Shown one piece after another: positions 17,622 through 24,676 of a stretch of 38,111 bases of DNA. Every line of letters starts with the position of its first letter. Position 1 is the stretch's first letter. Origin of the DNA: Rickettsiales bacterium (GTDB lineage Bacteria; Pseudomonadota; Alphaproteobacteria; Rs-D84; CACZYB01); assembly GCA_031263095.1 (NCBI GenBank), contig JAISGI010000018.1, forward strand, positions 1-38,111. The letters are read 5' to 3'. Under the pieces are notes generated by a model that searched no databases, was not told the origin of the DNA, and was given only the letters and a program-made list of their open reading frames with translations. Both the position numbers and the translations under genes were made by a program.

Positions 17622-18539
17622 CTAATCTCTTTGCATATAAGTTTTTTCCAGTGTAGGAGTCAAGGGTTTTTCTATGGAAATATTATATTGGAATAAACCA
17701 AGGGGTGGATATTTGCTTTTTTCACCATTTATCACATCCATAACGGAATATGAAGTACGCCACGCGTTTTGCACTGGCCAATCGAATACAGTGGTATAAT
17801 TTCCTTTAGCGTTTGTTGGAACTGCCTCTAAGTCATTTAGGTACAACCTTCCATAAATACCTTTATCAGTCAAAACCCCATATCTTAGTACATCTTTGTT
17901 GTTGTAGGCTAAGATATTGAGGTTTTCTGAAAAAATACAAATGCCGGTATCTACAAGCTTTGTTCTGCCAGAGTAATAACTATTGTCTCCAATTTTATAT
18001 ACATTGCCATGTGTCCTTGCCTCATAATTGCTTGAACAACCGTTTAACTCTGTCCTATCTGTAATTGTAAAAAAAGAGTACCCTTCTTGTAGTGCAACTT
18101 CCGCCGCCACCATCATTGCCCAATCTTTTTTCTTGTCATAAGAAAAATTATTATCTGTCAAATTTATTTTATACTGTCGCACATCCAACGGACGACCTAT
18201 TGCTAAATCTGATAAAGATACAAAATGTTTTTTCTTCATCTCTAATTCGGCATTTTGTTCCTTATCTTGTTCAGTCCAGCCTATAGCCTGTCCAGAAAGC
18301 TCATATCCGCGAATGATGGATTCTTTTGATTGTTCAAATCCACAGCCGTTCGATATACTAACCCCTCTGTCTAATTGGCGTTGGCATAAAGCCCAATCTT
18401 CTAAATTTGCGGGCATGTAGAACTTATTCGCAGTTTGTTTAACTTGCGCCTTTCTACGAAAATTTCCATCCGTAATATCTTTGTTTGCGCCAACGCAACC
18501 TACGAATAAAGTAATAAGAACTAAATGCAACTGTTTCAT
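17622..18539 (-). CDS. AT-rich hypothetical lipoprotein
   Basis: The 305-residue product starts at MKQLHLVLITLFVGC, a lipoprotein signal with a FVGC lipobox; GGAGAGGG lies just upstream. The mature protein has several cysteines (ALCQRQ, NGCGFE, NGCSSN, GICIF) and is rich in Asn, Lys and Tyr. No domain is recognised. It is far more AT-rich than the efflux operon on one side and the dcw genes on the other, so acquisition from an AT-rich source is likely. A degenerate hairpin repeat lies upstream. Confidence 0.7.
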   Translation of the reverse strand: MKQLHLVLITLFVGCVGANKDITDGNFRRKAQVKQTANKFYMPANLEDWALCQRQLDRGVSISNGCGFEQSKESIIRGYELSGQAIGWTEQDKEQNAELEMKKKHFVSLSDLAIGRPLDVRQYKINLTDNNFSYDKKKDWAMMVAAEVALQEGYSFFTITDRTELNGCSSNYEARTHGNVYKIGDNSYYSGRTKLVDTGICIFSENLNILAYNNKDVLRYGVLTDKGIYGRLYLNDLEAVPTNAKGNYTTVFDWPVQNAWRTSYSVMDVINGEKSKYPPLGLFQYNISIEKPLTPTLEKTYMQRD

Positions 18540-18634
18540 TTTACCCTCTCCGGATGGCAATAACGCTTTGCCGTATTCGTATTTCCTGCCGTCAACCTTA
18601 GTTCATTTATCGCAGTTCGTTTTTTTATTATTCC

Positions 18635-18683
18635 CCTATAGAAACCCAAGATAACTTACAAAAGTTATTCTGGGTTTCCACAG
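18635..18683. repeat. Hairpin repeat, copy 2 (degenerate)
   Basis: This matches the layout at 11777: T-rich flank, outer stem (CCTATAG against CCACAG), GAAACCCA middle stem and the AACTT/AAGTT core. The outer-stem changes stay paired as G-U only in minus-strand RNA, which suggests it is read with the adjacent minus-strand genes. Confidence 0.65.
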
Positions 18684-18698
18684 ACGAAATCAAATGCT

Positions 18699-19052
18699 TT
18701 ATGCAACTTTGCGAAGCTTGCTCTCGCTCGAGGCGCCGACCTCCGCTTCTAGTGCACTCATCTGCTCATGCGCGGCCTCGAATATGAAAAGCTTTATGCG
18801 CTCGGCGATTTGCGAGTCGGTCATGGTCTTAGTGTTCTCGGCGAACGACTGACGCCGTATCTGGAACGCAGTGTAAGCACCGATAAGCTCGGCGCGCTCC
18901 AAGCTCTCGAGGCTGCCGCTTGCGCCCTCATGTATGCTTTTTGCAATGGCCTCTTTAAGCGAGACTGTCGCGCCGCCCTTTTCGACCCATATTATCTCCT
19001 CAAGTACCGAGTCGATTATGGTCATGAGTATGGTCTTGTTCTTGCTTTCCAT
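18699..19052 (-). CDS. Hypothetical helical cytoplasmic protein
   Basis: The 117-residue product starts at MESKNKT (19052), 5-6 nt after GGAG. It is predicted to be mostly helical and acidic, with no signal peptide or membrane segment. Readable blocks are MTIIDSVLEEIIWVEKGGA, SLKEAIAKSIHEG, and a C-terminal helix IAERIKLFIFEAAHEQM. No family is recognised. A TTGACA promoter drives it, divergent from mraZ, and the two promoter regions lie within ~100 bp of each other. Confidence 0.7.
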   Translation of the reverse strand: MESKNKTILMTIIDSVLEEIIWVEKGGATVSLKEAIAKSIHEGASGSLESLERAELIGAYTAFQIRRQSFAENTKTMTDSQIAERIKLFIFEAAHEQMSALEAEVGASSESKLRKVA

Positions 19053-19082
19053 TTTTTCTCCTTTTTTACGCCCTCGGGTACC

Positions 19083-19111
19083 AATATGATTCATACAGAT
19101 TCTATTGTCAA
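19083..19111 (-). promoter_or_regulatory. Promoter of the 18699-19052 gene
   Basis: TTGACA (19106-19111), 17-nt spacer and CATATT (19083-19088) on the minus strand. The -35 is perfect and the -10 is weak. Confidence 0.6.
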
Positions 19112-19172
19112 GTAAAAAATGTATTTTTATTGAAAAAAGTTATTCTATGTCATGTCTAGGCATTTTTTGTCA

Positions 19173-19201
19173 TTGACAGCCATAAAAAGGCATTATAAGA
19201 T
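19173..19201 (+). promoter_or_regulatory. mraZ promoter (leaderless)
   Basis: TTGACA (19173-19178), 17-nt spacer and TAAGAT (19196-19201), then 6 nt to the mraZ ATG. No ribosome site is possible. Confidence 0.7.
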
Positions 19202-19207
19202 ACAGCT

Positions 19208-19657
19208 ATGTTGTTTCTAGGCTCGATTGCGAATAAGATTGACGCCAAGGGTCGTGTAAGCGTCCCGGCCGAATTTCGCTCGGGCCTACACTCGGGCGAA
19301 TTCCAAGGCGTAATACTCTACCATTCCTTCACCGGCAGGTGTATCGAGGGTTGCACACTCGAAAGGATGGAAAAGATTTCTGATGCCGCCGACACCATGG
19401 ATATGTTCGGCGAGGAGGCGCAGAGCCTCAACTCGCTGATATTCTCCGACGCGCGGCGCCTTGCGTTCGACATAGCCGGACGCATAGTCGTGCCAATGGA
19501 CTTGCTCGAGTTCTCGGGGATAAAGGGAGATGCTCTGTTCGTTGGCCGTGGCAAGACGTTCCAGATATGGAACCCCGATGATTTCAAGGTCGCCCAATCC
19601 ACCGCCCGCCACCGCGCGCTCGAGTCCCGCCCCAGTCTCATAATCCCAAAGGGTTAG
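19208..19657 (+). CDS. mraZ: Transcriptional regulator MraZ
   Basis: This 149-residue protein has the two AbrB/SpoVT-like half-domains of MraZ: SIANKIDAKGRVSVPAEFR at residues ~5-23, and DIAGRIVVPMDLLEF near 92-106, each with the DxxGR signature. MraZ binds repeats ahead of its own gene and represses the division and cell-wall (dcw) cluster. Clear TGGGN repeats like those of enterobacteria are not seen upstream, so the local operator may differ. It opens the dcw cluster, and rsmH follows after 76 bp with its own promoter. Confidence 0.95.
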   Translation: MLFLGSIANKIDAKGRVSVPAEFRSGLHSGEFQGVILYHSFTGRCIEGCTLERMEKISDAADTMDMFGEEAQSLNSLIFSDARRLAFDIAGRIVVPMDLLEFSGIKGDALFVGRGKTFQIWNPDDFKVAQSTARHRALESRPSLIIPKG

Positions 19658-19698
19658 TCCAGTCTAGAGAGAAGTATGCTGTATTTTCGAGCTTATCC

Positions 19699-19727
19699 TT
19701 GATTTAACAGGGCTAATATTATACAAT
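19699..19727 (+). promoter_or_regulatory. rsmH promoter (leaderless)
   Basis: TTGATT (19699-19704), 17-nt spacer and TACAAT (19722-19727), then 6 nt to the rsmH ATG. It lies between mraZ and rsmH, so rsmH-ftsL-ftsI can be transcribed without mraZ. Confidence 0.7.
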
Positions 19728-19733
19728 TCATCC

Positions 19734-20588
19734 ATGCATATTTCGGTTTTATTAAAAGAAGTCCTTGAATACCTTTCCCCGCAGCAGGGCGAAACCATAA
19801 TCGACGGAACGTTCGGGGCAGGGGGATATTCAAGGGCAATACTTGAAGCAGGGGCAAATGTTATAGCGTTCGATCGCGACCCGTCCGTGACCCTTATCGC
19901 CGCCAAACTGACAGAGGAATACCCGTCCCGCTTCACGTTCCACAACGATAAATTCTCGAACATCGCGAAAATCATAACAGAGCCGGCTGACGGCCTTGTA
20001 CTCGACCTCGGCGTTTCATCCATGCAGCTGGACGAGGCGGAACGAGGCTTTTCCTTCCGTGCCGACGCTCCGCTCTTGATGGAGATGGGCGGCAACGACC
20101 GCTCCGCCGCCGATATTCTCAACATGGCCAAAGAAGCCGAGCTGTCGCAAATATTGAAAGACTACGGCGAAGTCCGCGGCGCCCGCGCCATAGCAAGGAA
20201 AATAGTGGCCGCCCGCCCATTGCAAACGACGTTCGACCTCGCGGCCCTTGTCCCGAAACAGGAATTGGCCAAGGTATTCCAGGCCGTGCGTATAGCCGTG
20301 AACGACGAGCTTACCGAGCTCAGGAAAGCCCTTGAGGGCGCAGCGGGAATACTCAAGCCCGGCGGACGCATGGTGGTGGTAAGCTTCCACTCGCTCGAGG
20401 ATAGGATGGTCAAGGATTTCCTGCGCCCAAGGGCGACCACAACAAACCGCTATGCCCCGCCCGCGCCCGTTCAGGCGATAAATCTCTTCCAAGTCCTGAC
20501 GAAAAATGCTATAATCCCGACGGCGGAGGAGACAAGGCGAAATCCGCGCGCCTCCTCGGCCAGGCTTCGTGCGGGAGTAAGGATATGA
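19734..20588 (+). CDS. rsmH: 16S rRNA (cytosine(1402)-N(4))-methyltransferase
   Basis: This 284-residue enzyme is slightly short for the family. It shows HISVLLKEVLEYL at the start, the SAM-binding IIDGTFGAGGYSRAIL, GLVLDLGVSSMQLD, GFSFR, GARAIARKIV, and the C-terminal VVVSFHSLEDRMVKDFLR. It methylates N4 of C1402 in the 16S rRNA P site. Its stop overlaps the ftsL start as ATGA. Confidence 0.96.
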   Translation: MHISVLLKEVLEYLSPQQGETIIDGTFGAGGYSRAILEAGANVIAFDRDPSVTLIAAKLTEEYPSRFTFHNDKFSNIAKIITEPADGLVLDLGVSSMQLDEAERGFSFRADAPLLMEMGGNDRSAADILNMAKEAELSQILKDYGEVRGARAIARKIVAARPLQTTFDLAALVPKQELAKVFQAVRIAVNDELTELRKALEGAAGILKPGGRMVVVSFHSLEDRMVKDFLRPRATTTNRYAPPAPVQAINLFQVLTKNAIIPTAEETRRNPRASSARLRAGVRI

Positions 20589-20881
20589 ACAGGGCTTTTC
20601 TCTATTGCTTGATAATAGCAGGCGGCGTCGGTATGGGAATCATCTCCGCCGTGGTTCAGTATAGGATAAACAGCCTCGAAAGGCGCATAAGGACGCTGAA
20701 GTCCGAAATCGCCTCCGCAGACACGGATATGAAAGTGCTGGGTGCGGAAATCTCGCGCCTCTCGACGCTTCCGCGCATAAAGCGCCTCGCCGCCGAGCGA
20801 TTGGAGGGCTTCAGGCCGATAGCAAGGGGGGACGAGATAAGGGTGCTCGAGATTCCCATAAGCCCGAGGTTCGAGCGATGA
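20585..20881 (+). CDS. ftsL: Cell division protein FtsL
   Basis: The 98-residue bitopic protein has a short cytoplasmic tail, one membrane helix (~5-24) and a coiled coil (RINSLERRIRTLKSEIASA). It ends in a short periplasmic tail (LPRIKRLAAERLEGFRPI), the usual layout of alphaproteobacterial FtsL. It forms the FtsQLB complex that activates FtsWI. Identification rests on architecture and position; sequence conservation is low in this family. It overlaps rsmH and ftsI by 4 bp at each end. Confidence 0.85.
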   Translation: MNRAFLYCLIIAGGVGMGIISAVVQYRINSLERRIRTLKSEIASADTDMKVLGAEISRLSTLPRIKRLAAERLEGFRPIARGDEIRVLEIPISPRFER

Positions 20882-22473
20882 ACGGGCATATATTGGGCGG
20901 CGGCTTTGCGCCCGGCCGCGACCTGCCGCTAAGGTGGTTCGAGCGCAGACGCTTCACCCGCATGGATTTCATCAAATACGCGCTTGCTGCATTGTTTTTG
21001 TTCGCCGTGGCAAGGATATTCCAGCTGTGGCTTTTGGGCACATCCGCCCGTCCAGCCATAGAGCGCCAAAGCGGCTCGCGCGCCGATATAGTGGACAGGA
21101 ACGGCGTCCCGCTGGCCGTAAGCCTGCCTGCATACGAGCTCTGCGCAAACGGTATAAAGGTTGCAAGGCTGGCCGAGTCCGCCCGCGCGCTGACCAAGAT
21201 ATTGCCCCAACTAAAATACGACGACGTGATGGCGAAATTCAAAGCCAAAAAGGAATGCGCACCCCTCGCAAGACGCATAACGCAGGAGGAAAGGGATAAA
21301 ATCGCCGCCCTGAAAGAGCCCGGCTTCGGCTTCAATCTGACCGAGCGCAGGGCATACCCGCACGGCGGCCTTTTCGCCCACGTCCTGGGCGGAGTGAACG
21401 CCGCCGGCATCGGCATGGGAGGCATGGAAAAGTTCATGGACGAGCATAGCCTCGCCTCATCGCCAACGCCTCTCTCTCTCTCGGTCGATATGTACATCCA
21501 GGACGCGCTGCGCGGCAACCTCGCAAATGCCATGCAGTCCTACGGCGCCAAGTCCGCCGCCGGTATAGTGATAGACGTCAAGACAGGCGAGGTATTGGGC
21601 CTTGCGAGCCTGCCCGACTTCGACAGCGCTGCGGCCGGAACATACTCGGCGTCCGAGCCGCACAAGAACCATGCTACCTCCGACGTGTACGAGCTTGGCT
21701 CAATAATGAAAATCTTCAATCACGCCTTGGCGGTCGAAAGCCATTACTCCAAGGATAAAAAGTTCGACGTCGAGCGCCCGCTTTATATTGGCGAGCACCT
21801 CGTCCGCGACGCGCACTTCCATAAGCAGTATTTGGACTTCGACGAGGCGTTTTATTATTCAAGCAATCGCGCCGCCGCGCAGATTGCCGAGGAACTTGGG
21901 CTCGAGAAACAGAAAGAGTTTTTCGCCCGCTTCAACTTCTTCGACCGCATGGTATTCGAGCTTCCGGGCTTGGCCAAACCTATACTTAGCCAGTGGAACA
22001 AGACCACAGGCAAGACGGTCGCCTACGGCAACGGGCTTGCGATAACCATGCTGCACGCAGTCGCGGGCGTGAACGCCATAGTCGGCGGCGGAATGTACGT
22101 AAGCCCCACGCTCCTGAAACGCTCCGACGGCGATGTCTTGAGAAGCCGCCAGGTCGTCCGCGATGATACGTCCGAGGAGATGAAACGGCTCATGCGCCTT
22201 GTGCTGACCGAGGGCACCGGCCGCGCCGCAACCACAAGCGACGTCGTGGCCGGAGGCAAGACCGGCACCATGTTCAAAAGGAAGAACGGCGCCTACGACG
22301 AGACAAGGACTCAGGTTTTTTTCGTGACAAGCCTGCCGCTTGAAAGCCCGAAATACACGATGATGATAATGCTGGACGAGGCCGTGAGCGGCGCCTGCAA
22401 CGACGCTTCCTGTACCGCCGCCCCCACTGCGCGCAGGATTATCGAGGAGATAACCCCCCTGCTTGTGATGTGA
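20878..22473 (+). CDS. ftsI: Septal peptidoglycan transpeptidase FtsI (PBP3)
   Basis: This 531-residue class B penicillin-binding protein has a cytoplasmic basic N terminus, one membrane helix (~33-53) and a pedestal domain starting SRADIVDRNGVPLA. The transpeptidase domain carries catalytic SIMK at ~275-278, SSN at 328-330 and KTG at 461-463. All three active-site motifs are intact. It crosslinks septal peptidoglycan with FtsW. In most relatives murE and murF follow; here the cluster stops and mlaE comes next. Confidence 0.95.
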   Translation: MNGHILGGGFAPGRDLPLRWFERRRFTRMDFIKYALAALFLFAVARIFQLWLLGTSARPAIERQSGSRADIVDRNGVPLAVSLPAYELCANGIKVARLAESARALTKILPQLKYDDVMAKFKAKKECAPLARRITQEERDKIAALKEPGFGFNLTERRAYPHGGLFAHVLGGVNAAGIGMGGMEKFMDEHSLASSPTPLSLSVDMYIQDALRGNLANAMQSYGAKSAAGIVIDVKTGEVLGLASLPDFDSAAAGTYSASEPHKNHATSDVYELGSIMKIFNHALAVESHYSKDKKFDVERPLYIGEHLVRDAHFHKQYLDFDEAFYYSSNRAAAQIAEELGLEKQKEFFARFNFFDRMVFELPGLAKPILSQWNKTTGKTVAYGNGLAITMLHAVAGVNAIVGGGMYVSPTLLKRSDGDVLRSRQVVRDDTSEEMKRLMRLVLTEGTGRAATTSDVVAGGKTGTMFKRKNGAYDETRTQVFFVTSLPLESPKYTMMIMLDEAVSGACNDASCTAAPTARRIIEEITPLLVM

Positions 22474-22484
22474 TGATTTCGCTC

Positions 22485-22513
22485 TTGATTTCACGCGCAG
22501 GGTGCCATACAAT
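22485..22513 (+). promoter_or_regulatory. mlaE promoter (leaderless)
   Basis: TTGATT (22485-22490), 17-nt spacer and TACAAT (22508-22513), then 6 nt to the ATG at 22520. The -10 overlaps the codons after an in-frame GTG at 22502, which rules that GTG out as the start. Confidence 0.72.
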
Positions 22514-22519
22514 ACCCTC

Positions 22520-23296
22520 ATGGAAAAAATCGCGGCCATAGGCAGGATAGGTATAGACTTCGCCCGCGGAGTGGCCTCCTACGCAGCGTTCCTGCTGCGC
22601 GCGGTAAAGGACGCGTTCGTCCCGCCGTTCTATCCCAAGGTATTGGCGGCCCAAATGGCCGAAATCGGGTTCTACTCGCTCCCGGTCGTAAGCCTGACCG
22701 CGCTGTTCGCCGGCATGGTGCTGGCCGTGCAAAGCTATACCGGCTTCGCGCAGTTCTCGGCCGGAAGCGCTGTCGCAACGGTGGTGGTTGTGTCGATAAC
22801 GAGGGAGCTTGGGCCGGTATTTGCAGGCCTTATGGTCGCCGGACGCATAGGCGCAACCCAGGCGGCTTCGATTGGAACAATGGCCGTGACCGACCAGATT
22901 GACGCCCTGAAAACCCTCTCGGTAAGCCCGTTCAAATATATAATAAGCCCGCGCATATTGGCGGGCGTCCTGACGCTTCCGTTCTTGGTCTTCGTGGCCG
23001 ATATAATAGGGGTGTTCGGAGGGTTCATAGTAGGCACCTCGACACTTAAATTCAACGCATACACATACGTAAAGAATACCTACGCCGCGCTCTCGTGGAG
23101 GGACGTTTATATAGGACTGGTCAAAGCAAGCGTCTTCGGCCTGGTCATAACCTCGATGGGCTGCTACTTCGGGTATAAAACCAAAGGAGGAGCCGAGGGC
23201 GTGGGCAAGTCGACCACCAACGCCGTCGTCATCAGCTCGATTTTGATTCTGATACTCAACTACGTCATAACCGACCTGTTCTTCGAGGGCGCATAG
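22520..23296 (+). CDS. mlaE: MlaE-type lipid-asymmetry ABC permease
   Basis: This 258-residue membrane protein is full length for MlaE, with an amphipathic N-terminal helix followed by five membrane helices. Conserved blocks are SITRELGPVFAGLMVAGRIGA, GTMAVTDQIDALKTLSVSP (contact with the ATPase), and GCYFGYKTKGGAEGVGKSTTNAVV. With MlaF and MlaD it moves phospholipids between inner and outer membranes. The ATPase mlaF lies 3 kb downstream; mlaD is not in the window. The start at 22520 is set by the promoter position. Confidence 0.93.
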   Translation: MEKIAAIGRIGIDFARGVASYAAFLLRAVKDAFVPPFYPKVLAAQMAEIGFYSLPVVSLTALFAGMVLAVQSYTGFAQFSAGSAVATVVVVSITRELGPVFAGLMVAGRIGATQAASIGTMAVTDQIDALKTLSVSPFKYIISPRILAGVLTLPFLVFVADIIGVFGGFIVGTSTLKFNAYTYVKNTYAALSWRDVYIGLVKASVFGLVITSMGCYFGYKTKGGAEGVGKSTTNAVVISSILILILNYVITDLFFEGA

Positions 23297-23303
23297 ACGG
23301 ACA

Positions 23304-23639
23304 TCAAGCCGCCTCGAAATGCGGCGTATCTATAAACGAAGCGAAATGCCCGCCCCACTTGTTCCCCGCGCGAAGCGTTTCCCAGTATTTGCCAATCGGC
23401 TCGAGCGCGCTGACCTTCTCGACCAACCGCCCATTCTTCGTAAAGAACAGGTCAATTGCAAGCTTGTCCAAGTGTTTGCTGAACATTGTCTTGCTTTTCC
23501 CGGCCGCAAAATAAATCTTCTGCTGCTCGAGGGTGCGCTGCGCCTCGCCTATGCGGCATTCAAAGCCAAGCTCGAACGAACGCGCCAAAAGCGCCGCCAC
23601 GTCGCGCGAAAATTTTTCCTGCCTCTCTCCTAGTATCAT
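23304..23639 (-). CDS. M15-family (L-Ala-D-Glu type) peptidoglycan peptidase
   Basis: This 111-residue protein has the minimal M15 zinc peptidase fold of phage endolysins. It shows SKHLDKLAIDLFF with metal-binding His and Asp, and near the C terminus GGHFASFIDTPHFE with the catalytic Asp/Glu and third metal-binding His. It has no signal peptide, so without a holin or specialised export it would stay in the cytoplasm. No other phage gene is visible nearby. GGAG lies 5-6 nt before the ATG. Upstream is the ~385-nt structured RNA region, which would be its leader if transcription runs from the strong promoter at 24071-24099. Confidence 0.85.
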   Translation of the reverse strand: MILGERQEKFSRDVAALLARSFELGFECRIGEAQRTLEQQKIYFAAGKSKTMFSKHLDKLAIDLFFTKNGRLVEKVSALEPIGKYWETLRAGNKWGGHFASFIDTPHFEAA

Positions 23640-23656
23640 TTTTATCTCCTTTTTTT

Positions 23657-24041
23657 TGTACCCACAGCCAGTGGCGAATATGAATGCTACCGATGATAGG
23701 CCCGGACGGGTGATTGGCCCGGGGCTCCAAAGGCGCCAGCCGCGGAAATTCTTTCTGGAAGAATACCGCGTAGTTTAGTCCGCAAGGACAAGGGTAAGTA
23801 ATAAGATACGAACCCTAACCAAGTCGCCCCTTGGGAGGTGGCGAAGCCGCCCTGAAGCCAAAGAGGTTCGGTAAGGAACCTGGATGGAGCCTCCGCCTGG
23901 CAGGTTGTAGCCTGCTATTTTACGGTCTGGGAGGCAGTAGGGTTTCGCATGGTCATTCCCGCGGAGGCGGGAATCCGGTTGTACGAAACCGTAAAGGACA
24001 GCTATGACATTCAAAAAGACGCCAAAGGTCGTGTGGGTACA
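23657..24041. ncRNA. Candidate large structured RNA (unidentified)
   Basis: This stretch without a gene is closed by a perfect 10-bp long-range pairing, TGTACCCACA (23657-23666) with TGTGGGTACA (24032-24041). Inside lie consecutive hairpins: 23741-23770 (CGCGG/CCGCG plus ATTCTT/AAGAAT), 23778-23789 (GTCC-GCAA-GGAC), 23791-23816, 23819-23834, 23837-23851, 23864-23881 (AGGTTC/GAACCT), 23898-23917 (seven pairs) and 23918-23996 (TTTTACGG/CCGTAAAG). Three helices keep wobble pairs only if read on the plus strand, and GCAA is a GNRA loop there. The only good promoter faces it on the minus strand, so the strand is unresolved. I found no RNase P core (GAAAGTCCGGGC), no tmRNA tag and no SRP or known riboswitch signature. 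Confidence 0.55.
23951..23980. repeat. GTCATTCCCGC palindromic repeat in an RNA hairpin loop
   Basis: ATTCCCGC (23955-23962) pairs with GCGGGAAT (23967-23974). The unit matches the left part of the repeats at 30412 and 31633. It sits at the tip of the predicted GGTTTCG/CGAAACC helix (23941-23947 with 23984-23990). Confidence 0.75.
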
Positions 24042-24070
24042 CATTCCTTCGCTTTTCTAAAGCTTCCCAC

Positions 24071-24099
24071 TATATAGCACAAATAGAGAACAATGTCAA
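24071..24099 (-). promoter_or_regulatory. Strong promoter facing the structured RNA
   Basis: TTGACA (24094-24099), 17-nt spacer and TATATA (24071-24076) on the minus strand. Transcription from it would run through the whole structured region and into the M15 peptidase gene. Confidence 0.78.
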
Positions 24100-24115
24100 G
24101 AGAAAAATAAAATAA

Positions 24116-24589
24116 TTATATTTTTTTGTTATTATTTGAGTGGCATATCGCAATCGCAAGCGCATCCGCCGCATGCTCCGAGTCCACCGCCGGCCGGCCC
24201 AAGAGAACGCCGATCATCATCTCTATCTGCTCCTTGCCCGCATGCCCGACGCCGGTTATGCTCTTTTTCACAAGGTTGGCCGAGTATTCGAAAACCGGCA
24301 CGCCGTAAAGCGCGGGCATCAAAAACGCCACCCCCCGCGCCGCGCCAAGTTTCAAAGTAGAGGCCGGATTCATGTTCACGAAAACCTCCTCGATTGCCGC
24401 TGCCTCCGGCTTGTATTCGTCCATTACCGCCGCAAGCCCGTCGTGTATGTGGCGAAGGCGCTCCGCCATCGCAAGCTTCTCGGGGATTCGCACGGTTCCG
24501 TTCGCGATGTGCGTGAAACGCCCGTGCTCGTGCCCGATGACGCCCCAGCCGGTAAAGCGCAAGCCCGGATCTATGCCAAGTATTCTCAT
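24116..24589 (-). CDS. ruvC: Holliday junction resolvase RuvC
   Basis: This 157-residue endonuclease is full length. It carries the metal-binding residues of the family: Asp7 in GIDPGLRFTGWG, Glu67/68 in AIEEVFVN, and His139 with Asp142 in HAADALAIAICH. It cuts Holliday junctions symmetrically with RuvAB, which are not in the window. A TTGCGG-17-TATACT promoter ends 6 nt before the ATG, predicting a leaderless mRNA, and is divergent from the cpoB promoter. Confidence 0.95.
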   Translation of the reverse strand: MRILGIDPGLRFTGWGVIGHEHGRFTHIANGTVRIPEKLAMAERLRHIHDGLAAVMDEYKPEAAAIEEVFVNMNPASTLKLGAARGVAFLMPALYGVPVFEYSANLVKKSITGVGHAGKEQIEMMIGVLLGRPAVDSEHAADALAIAICHSNNNKKI

Positions 24590-24595
24590 GGCCCA

Positions 24596-24624
24596 AGTAT
24601 AGCGCCGCCCGCGCCCGCCCGCAA
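24596..24624 (-). promoter_or_regulatory. ruvC promoter (leaderless)
   Basis: TTGCGG (24619-24624), 17-nt spacer and TATACT (24596-24601) on the minus strand, then 6 nt to the ATG. Confidence 0.65.
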
Positions 24625-24632
24625 TAAATTTG

Positions 24633-24660
24633 TTGATAAATATTTTTTAAGGCTTACAAT
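24633..24660 (+). promoter_or_regulatory. cpoB promoter
   Basis: TTGATA (24633-24638), 16-nt spacer and TACAAT (24655-24660). A short leader with AGGAGG leads to the ATG at 24677. Confidence 0.6.
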
Positions 24661-24676
24661 GGCAACAGGAGGAAAA

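Noticed and set aside
23304-23639. Prophage
   Set aside because: Only the endolysin-like M15 gene is present; no holin, terminase, portal, integrase or tail gene is nearby.
23657-24041. RNase P RNA, tmRNA, SRP RNA, 6S RNA or cobalamin riboswitch
   Set aside because: I searched both strands by eye for the RNase P core GAAAGTCCGGGC, a tmRNA tag and T-arm, the SRP GGAAGCAGCC-type loop and the B12 box. None was present. The GGTTCGGTAAGGAACC hairpin resembles RNase P P9 only superficially and is in the wrong place.
23775-24044. Minus-strand open frame of 89 codons across the structured RNA region
   Set aside because: It runs through the long-range helix, hairpins and palindromic repeat, has no ribosome site and no coding-like composition.
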